From Neorhizobium galegae bv. officinalis (GTDB lineage: Bacteria; Pseudomonadota; Alphaproteobacteria; Rhizobiales; Rhizobiaceae), in assembly GCA_000985875.1 (NCBI GenBank), contig CCRI01000005.1, forward strand, positions 62,001 through 126,000: DNA of 64,000 bases, read 5' to 3'. The translations under genes were made by a program, and so were the position numbers. The first letter of the stretch is position 1. Each line of letters begins with the position of its first letter. Positions 60,208-64,000 of the stretch are shown here, one piece after another. The notes beneath the pieces are model-generated. The model had not been told where the DNA came from and did not search any database. It saw nothing but the letters and a program-made list of their open reading frames with translations.

Positions 60208-60570
60208 CGGCCGCAACAGTTTGGCGTCCGACTATTTTCCGCTTTCGTCAGCCGGCAGAACGTGACCAGACATGTCCCAGTCGCTTCTGAGAATTTGGCC
60301 CGGATTTGCAAATCCCGTGTATACAGCCTCGCCTCTTCCGTCGCGTCTTGCCAACAACCGCCCATGGAAACGATTAACTCCGCCCCGGGCATCGACACTG
60401 CAAGAAAAACCTGGATAAAAAGGAATGCCATACGCGACCAAGAAAACCGCCGGCCTGCCGCTCCCCCACAATTGCGTTATACCAGCAATAGGTCTGTATA
60501 CATTGCCTGTCAATATTAGCCTTTTGGGGTGCGAGCGTTATTTGCCGGAACGCCGGCCGCTCGAGATGGC
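60208..60570. other. Long upstream region with palindromes and a possible second promoter
   Basis: No reliable gene is seen in these 363 bp. It contains the perfect palindrome GGATTTGCAAATCC (60302-60315), TGTATACA at 60318-60325 and again at 60496-60503. The latter lies inside the 17-nt spacer of TTGACA (60514-60509) and TATTGC (60491-60486) on the minus strand, which looks like a regulated promoter pointing to livK2 through a 400-nt leader. No terminator for aroQ was found. Confidence 0.5.
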
Positions 60571-61011
60571 CTATCGTCTCTGCTCTTCGATCAGTCGCTC
60601 CAACGCCTTCACCGCCAGCGGATAGCCTGTAGCCCCGAGACCGGCCATCACCGTCGTCGCCGTCATGGAGACATAGGAGTTGTGATAGATCTGTTCGCGG
60701 CGATGGACGTTGCTGATGTGAAACTCGATGATCGGCCCCTGGAACATCTTCAAAGCATCGAGGAGCGCCAGGGACGTGAAGGTGAAAGCGGCAGGATTGA
60801 TGATGATCCCCGCACCCTCGTCGATTGCCTCATGCACCCAGTCGATCAGCTTCTCCTCGCTGTTGGTCTGGCGGAATTCGACCGGGCGTTCGCCCGCCGC
60901 CTCCCGGCACCACGCCTCCACTTCCGCAAGCGTCGTGGTGCCGTAGATTTCCGGCTCGCGTTTCCCGAGCCGATTGAGGTTCGGACCGTTGAGAATATAG
61001 ATCGGCTTCAT
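60571..61011 (-). CDS. aroQ: Type II 3-dehydroquinate dehydratase
   Basis: A 146-residue AroQ. YILNGPNLNRLGKREPEIYG at the N-terminus (catalytic Arg/Tyr loop), NPAAFTFTSLAL and EFHISNVHRREQ give the full active site, including the catalytic His of the last motif. It interconverts 3-dehydroquinate and 3-dehydroshikimate. It lies 4 bp after a TRAP dctM gene, at the end of that operon. This suggests a catabolic (quinate/shikimate) copy rather than the biosynthetic one, and suggests the TRAP substrate. Confidence 0.95.
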   Translation of the reverse strand: MKPIYILNGPNLNRLGKREPEIYGTTTLAEVEAWCREAAGERPVEFRQTNSEEKLIDWVHEAIDEGAGIIINPAAFTFTSLALLDALKMFQGPIIEFHISNVHRREQIYHNSYVSMTATTVMAGLGATGYPLAVKALERLIEEQRR

Positions 61012-61015
61012 CGGT

Positions 61016-62317
61016 TCACCCCTGATAACCCATTAGGCGCGGAAGCCAGAGGACGACGTCCGGCACGAAAGTGATGATGACCAGGCTGACCACCATCCAG
61101 AAAATGAAGGGTGCCGCGTCCTTGATGATGTCCTTCACCGGCACGCCGGAAATGTTCGTCATGATGAAGAGCAGCAGACCGTAAGGTGGCGTGACGAGGC
61201 CGAGCATGATGTTGACGACCACCACGACCCCGAAATGCACCATGTCGATTCCGAGCGCCTGGGCGGTCGGAATGAAGACCGGCACGATGATCAGGAGGAT
61301 CGCCGTGCCCTCCAGCACGCAGCCGAGCAGAAGCAGCAGGATGTTGACAAGGATGAGAAAGCTGGTGGGCGTCAGGTCCCAGCTGGTCAACAGCACCCGC
61401 AGGGCGTCGGGGATATTTTCGATCGTCACGACATAGTTGAACACCAGAGAGCCGGCGATCAGCATGCCGATGGACGCCGTCGACTTGGCGCTGAGCAAAA
61501 GCGAATCGTAGAAGGCTCCGAAGCTGATGCTCCGGTATATGACCAGCGAGATCACCAGCGCATAGGCAGCCGCGAGCGCGGCGGCTTCGGTCGGGGTCGT
61601 AATACCTGAATAGATGCAGCCGAGCAGCACGACCGGCATCATCAAGGCCGGGAAGGCGCGCCAGGTGATGCGGGGAATATCCCGCAGCGGCACCGGATCT
61701 TCGACGGGGAAATTTTTGCGCCGCGCGGTGATCGCCACCTGCATCATCTGCAGGCCGGCCATCAGCAGGCCAGGCACCATCCCTGCGAGGAAGAGGTAGC
61801 CGATCGAGGCATCCGACACGAGCGCATAGATGACCATCGGGATCGAGGGCGGGATGATCGGGCCGATGACTGACGTGACGGCCGTCAACGCCGCGGCAAA
61901 GCTTGGCGTGTAGCGCCCATCCCGCGTCATCATGTTCTGCATCATCCGGCCGCTTCCGGCGGCATCGGCGATCGCCGACCCCGACATGCCGGCAAAGATG
62001 ATGCTCTGCACCACGTTGACCTGCGCCAGCCCGCCACGGAAGCGGCCGACCAGTACGTTGCAGAACGCCAGCAGCCGTTCGGTCATCGAACCGATATTCA
62101 TGAACTCTGCGGCCAGCACGAAGAGCGGCACCGACAGGATGACATAGTTCGAATACATGCCATTCAGGAACTGTTCGGCCACCGTGCCCATGTCCGCCCC
62201 GGCGAGGAGCAGGTAGAGGATCGAGCCGCACATCATGGAAAGGCCGATCGGCAGGCCGAGGAAGGCGAGCGCCGTGATGACGACGATCGCGATCGAAAAG
62301 GGGCTTGTGAAGTTCAT
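61016..62317 (-). CDS. dctM: TRAP transporter large membrane subunit (DctM family)
   Basis: A 433-residue membrane protein with about 11-12 helices. GLPIGLSMMCGSILYLL at the start, SGSAIADAAGSGRMMQNMM (helical hairpin) and GIDMVHFGVVVVVNIMLGLVTPPYG near 350-375 (here GLVTPPYG) are DctM signatures. ATG 62317 overlaps the dctQ stop by 4 bp. It carries out Na+-coupled import of an organic acid delivered by the periplasmic DctP. Confidence 0.94.
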   Translation of the reverse strand: MNFTSPFSIAIVVITALAFLGLPIGLSMMCGSILYLLLAGADMGTVAEQFLNGMYSNYVILSVPLFVLAAEFMNIGSMTERLLAFCNVLVGRFRGGLAQVNVVQSIIFAGMSGSAIADAAGSGRMMQNMMTRDGRYTPSFAAALTAVTSVIGPIIPPSIPMVIYALVSDASIGYLFLAGMVPGLLMAGLQMMQVAITARRKNFPVEDPVPLRDIPRITWRAFPALMMPVVLLGCIYSGITTPTEAAALAAAYALVISLVIYRSISFGAFYDSLLLSAKSTASIGMLIAGSLVFNYVVTIENIPDALRVLLTSWDLTPTSFLILVNILLLLLGCVLEGTAILLIIVPVFIPTAQALGIDMVHFGVVVVVNIMLGLVTPPYGLLLFIMTNISGVPVKDIIKDAAPFIFWMVVSLVIITFVPDVVLWLPRLMGYQG

Positions 62318-62832
62318 ACGCCCGAGCCCGCTTTAGTGGGATCAAAGGCTTCGGGCGCCCTGCCGCGTACAGCGAGCACTCCGAGCCATATGTAACGCAC
62401 GATCATCGCGACGGCGAAGACGATATAGATGGAATAAAGGTAGTCGAAGCGGATCTTCAAATAGGCGGTGCTTTCCACCTTCATGAAACTCACGTAGTCG
62501 ATCACCGCCGGCAGGGATATGCCGAACAGGACGACGAGCGCGATGGCGCAGATGATCTGCATCACCCGCCGCGCCCTGTCACCCGCGCCAGCCCAGAAGA
62601 AGTCGAAGCGGATCTCCTCCACTTCCCGCACCACGAAGGCAGCGCCGAACAGCACGATCCAGATCCACAACACGACGCTGATCTCGTTGGTCCAGCCAAC
62701 CGAAAGGTTCAGGATGTAGCGGAAGATGATCTGCAGCACGAAAGCGACAAACATCCCGAGCAGCATCAGCGCCAGGAGATTTTCGGCGCGGCGCCGCAGC
62801 CAGCCGCTCGCAGCGATAAGTTTCGAATTCAT
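62314..62832 (-). CDS. dctQ: TRAP transporter small membrane subunit (DctQ family)
   Basis: A 172-residue protein with four hydrophobic helices and the DctQ motif WTNEISVVLWIWIVLFGAAF in helix 2, followed by a REVEEIRFDFFW segment. It starts at ATG 62832, 97 bp after dctP, and overlaps dctM. It forms the membrane complex with DctM. Confidence 0.9.
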   Translation of the reverse strand: MNSKLIAASGWLRRRAENLLALMLLGMFVAFVLQIIFRYILNLSVGWTNEISVVLWIWIVLFGAAFVVREVEEIRFDFFWAGAGDRARRVMQIICAIALVVLFGISLPAVIDYVSFMKVESTAYLKIRFDYLYSIYIVFAVAMIVRYIWLGVLAVRGRAPEAFDPTKAGSGV

Positions 62833-62909
62833 TTACCCCCTCCCCCGGAGGCTCGGTCAGCAGACCGGGCGTTTGATCGCTCCGGCCCGCCGCCGCATTT
62901 GTGAGGAGC

Positions 62910-62923
62910 CCGCCCTTGGGCGG
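62910..62923. repeat. Hairpin between dctP and dctQ
   Basis: CCGCCC-TT-GGGCGG, a perfect 6-bp stem, lies 6 bp past the dctP stop and before dctQ (start 62832). Without a T tract it is more likely an mRNA-stabilising hairpin that keeps the binding protein in excess than a terminator. Confidence 0.45.
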
Positions 62924-62929
62924 ACTATT

Positions 62930-63913
62930 TCAGATTGCCGCAACCTTTTCGAGAACGCCCTTTGGCCACGACTTGGCAAGATCGGAGGCCAGGTATTTCT
63001 CCTGGGCAAATTTGCGGAAGGCAGCGATGTCCGGCTCGTAGATATTGAGACCGGCCTTCTTGAATTCGTCGACCAGCGTCTTCTCCTGCGCAAGGTGCTG
63101 GTCCTCGCTCCACTTCATCGCCTTGTCGGCGGCGGCCTGGAAGGACTTCTGCTGGTCGGCGCTCATGCCCTTCCAGATCTTGCTGGAAATGGTCAGCAGA
63201 TCGTAGCCGATGAGATGCGAGGTCATGACGATCTGCGACATGACTTCATAGAACTTCATGTTCTTGACGTTCGGCAGCGGATTGTCCTGGCCGTCGATCG
63301 CGCCGGTCTGCAGACCGGTATAGACTTCGGCATAAGCCATCGGCGTGGGGTTGGCCCCGAGCGCGGCGCCGAGGAACTGCCATGCATCGCCACCCGGCAT
63401 GCGCAGCTTGATACCCGCCATGTCCGCGGGCGTGGTGATCTTCTTGTTCGGCTTCAAACCGATCTGCCGAGCGCCGAAATAGGTTGGGCCGAGAATATAA
63501 ACGCCGAGTTTTTCGTCGGCCATCTTCTTGAATTCCGCGCCGGCCTCGCTCCGGAAGAACTTGGTCACATGCTGCGCGTCGCGGAACAGATAGGCCGAGG
63601 TGAGCACTGACCATTCCGGAATCTGGTTGGAAACATCCTGCGGAGCGATATTGCCCATCTGCAGATTGCCGCGCTGGATGGCGACGAGCTCGGTGCCCTG
63701 CTTGAAGAGGTTGCCGCCGTAATAAGGCTCCAGCTTGTACGAGCCGGCGATCGCCTCGGCGAACATCTTGGTCATCTGGGCGCGAATATCCTGTTCGGAA
63801 AATACCGCGGAAAACTTCAGGACCGGCTTGTCCTGCGCCATCGCCGGCACGGACAGGGCGGCGGTTGCCAATGTGGCGCCGAGAAAGTGTCGGCGGGTCA
63901 GTTCGAATGTCAT
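62930..63913 (-). CDS. dctP: TRAP transporter periplasmic solute-binding protein (DctP family)
   Basis: A 327-residue solute-binding protein. The N-terminus TRRHFLGATLATAALSVPAMAQ has a twin-arginine pattern (RRxFLG) before the hydrophobic core, so Tat export is possible. The family's carboxylate-binding region is present: GGDAWQFLGAALGANPTPM, AEVYTGLQTGAIDGQDNPLP and the Arg in KLRMPGG. ATG 63913 follows GGAGGAGGAACC. It heads dctP-dctQ-dctM-aroQ. The AroQ link points to quinate, shikimate or 3-dehydroshikimate as ligand, by inference. Confidence 0.93.
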   Translation of the reverse strand: MTFELTRRHFLGATLATAALSVPAMAQDKPVLKFSAVFSEQDIRAQMTKMFAEAIAGSYKLEPYYGGNLFKQGTELVAIQRGNLQMGNIAPQDVSNQIPEWSVLTSAYLFRDAQHVTKFFRSEAGAEFKKMADEKLGVYILGPTYFGARQIGLKPNKKITTPADMAGIKLRMPGGDAWQFLGAALGANPTPMAYAEVYTGLQTGAIDGQDNPLPNVKNMKFYEVMSQIVMTSHLIGYDLLTISSKIWKGMSADQQKSFQAAADKAMKWSEDQHLAQEKTLVDEFKKAGLNIYEPDIAAFRKFAQEKYLASDLAKSWPKGVLEKVAAI

Positions 63914-64000
63914 GGGCTGGTTCCTCCTCCTCACGGCGCGCCGCTTACCTGCGACGAAGCCTGCCTAGTGCAAGCCATTCCTCCCGAGAACGTTGCACCT

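Noticed and set aside
60204..60513. Small minus-strand frames of 75-93 codons between aroQ and livK2
   Set aside because: They begin at weak or no ribosome sites, run across the livK2 promoter and palindromes, and have no family features.
1..64000. CRISPR arrays, insertion sequences or prophage
   Set aside because: No regularly spaced direct repeats, transposase or integrase motifs, or phage structural genes were found on reading both strands.

Overview
The window looks like chromosome or chromid sequence from a Rhizobiaceae-type alphaproteobacterium (Rhizobium, Agrobacterium, Neorhizobium or a close relative). The reasons are the high-GC codon use with strong G/C at third positions, the thiM-thiE-thiD salvage operon behind a TPP riboswitch, an IalB-like secreted protein, RirA/Irr-like iron boxes, and the wealth of ABC and TRAP uptake systems. 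No rRNA, intact tRNA, CRISPR array, insertion sequence or prophage was seen. The first gene is cut by the left edge.

Region by region. (1) 1-18 kb is a catabolic block around a GntR regulator. It holds a CoxL-like molybdenum hydroxylase subunit, two copies of a luciferase-like flavin monooxygenase plus alpha/beta-hydrolase pair, an FMN reductase, and a plus-strand operon of SDR dehydrogenase, aldehyde dehydrogenase, two thiamine-diphosphate enzymes, an FMN 2-hydroxyacid oxidase and a GlcD-like FAD dehydrogenase. A candidate small RNA lies at 7.03-7.10 kb. (2) 18-27 kb is mixed housekeeping and stress: a GFA-family protein, an HD protein, an SDR, an isochorismatase-like hydrolase, an ABC-F ATPase, peptidase T, a cytochrome c relic, and a divergent IclR/MFS pair. 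(3) 28-32 kb is a MarR-EmrB-EmrA efflux operon, a methyltransferase and two tiny hydrophilic proteins. (4) 33-43 kb has an alpha-glucosidase, a Zn/Cd/Pb P-type ATPase with a MerR-type promoter, thiMED, a hybrid histidine kinase and vapBC. (5) 43-48 kb has an IalB-like protein and a divergent methyltransferase/Fe-chelate ABC transporter pair with iron-box-like promoter elements. (6) 48-60 kb has a branched-chain amino-acid type ABC system (livFGMHK), a LysR-type regulator with two HTH domains, a MYG1-family protein, a GreA-family factor, a frameshifted nucleotidyltransferase-HEPN gene, parDE, a cytochrome c and a second, orphan LivK paralogue. (7) 60.5-64 kb is a TRAP transporter operon ending in a type II 3-dehydroquinate dehydratase.

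How the genes may work together: in region 1 the enzyme set fits alcohol to ketone (SDR), ketone to ester or lactone (flavin monooxygenase fed by the FMN reductase), ester hydrolysis, then 2-hydroxyacid to 2-oxoacid (two oxidases of likely opposite stereochemistry), decarboxylation and aldehyde oxidation. That order and the substrate are inference. A GTATAC-type palindrome recurs in the control regions of both monooxygenase clusters and upstream of the orphan livK, so one GntR regulon is possible. The 56-58 kb stretch (broken NT-HEPN gene, tRNA-like fragment, parDE) is the most accessory-looking part.
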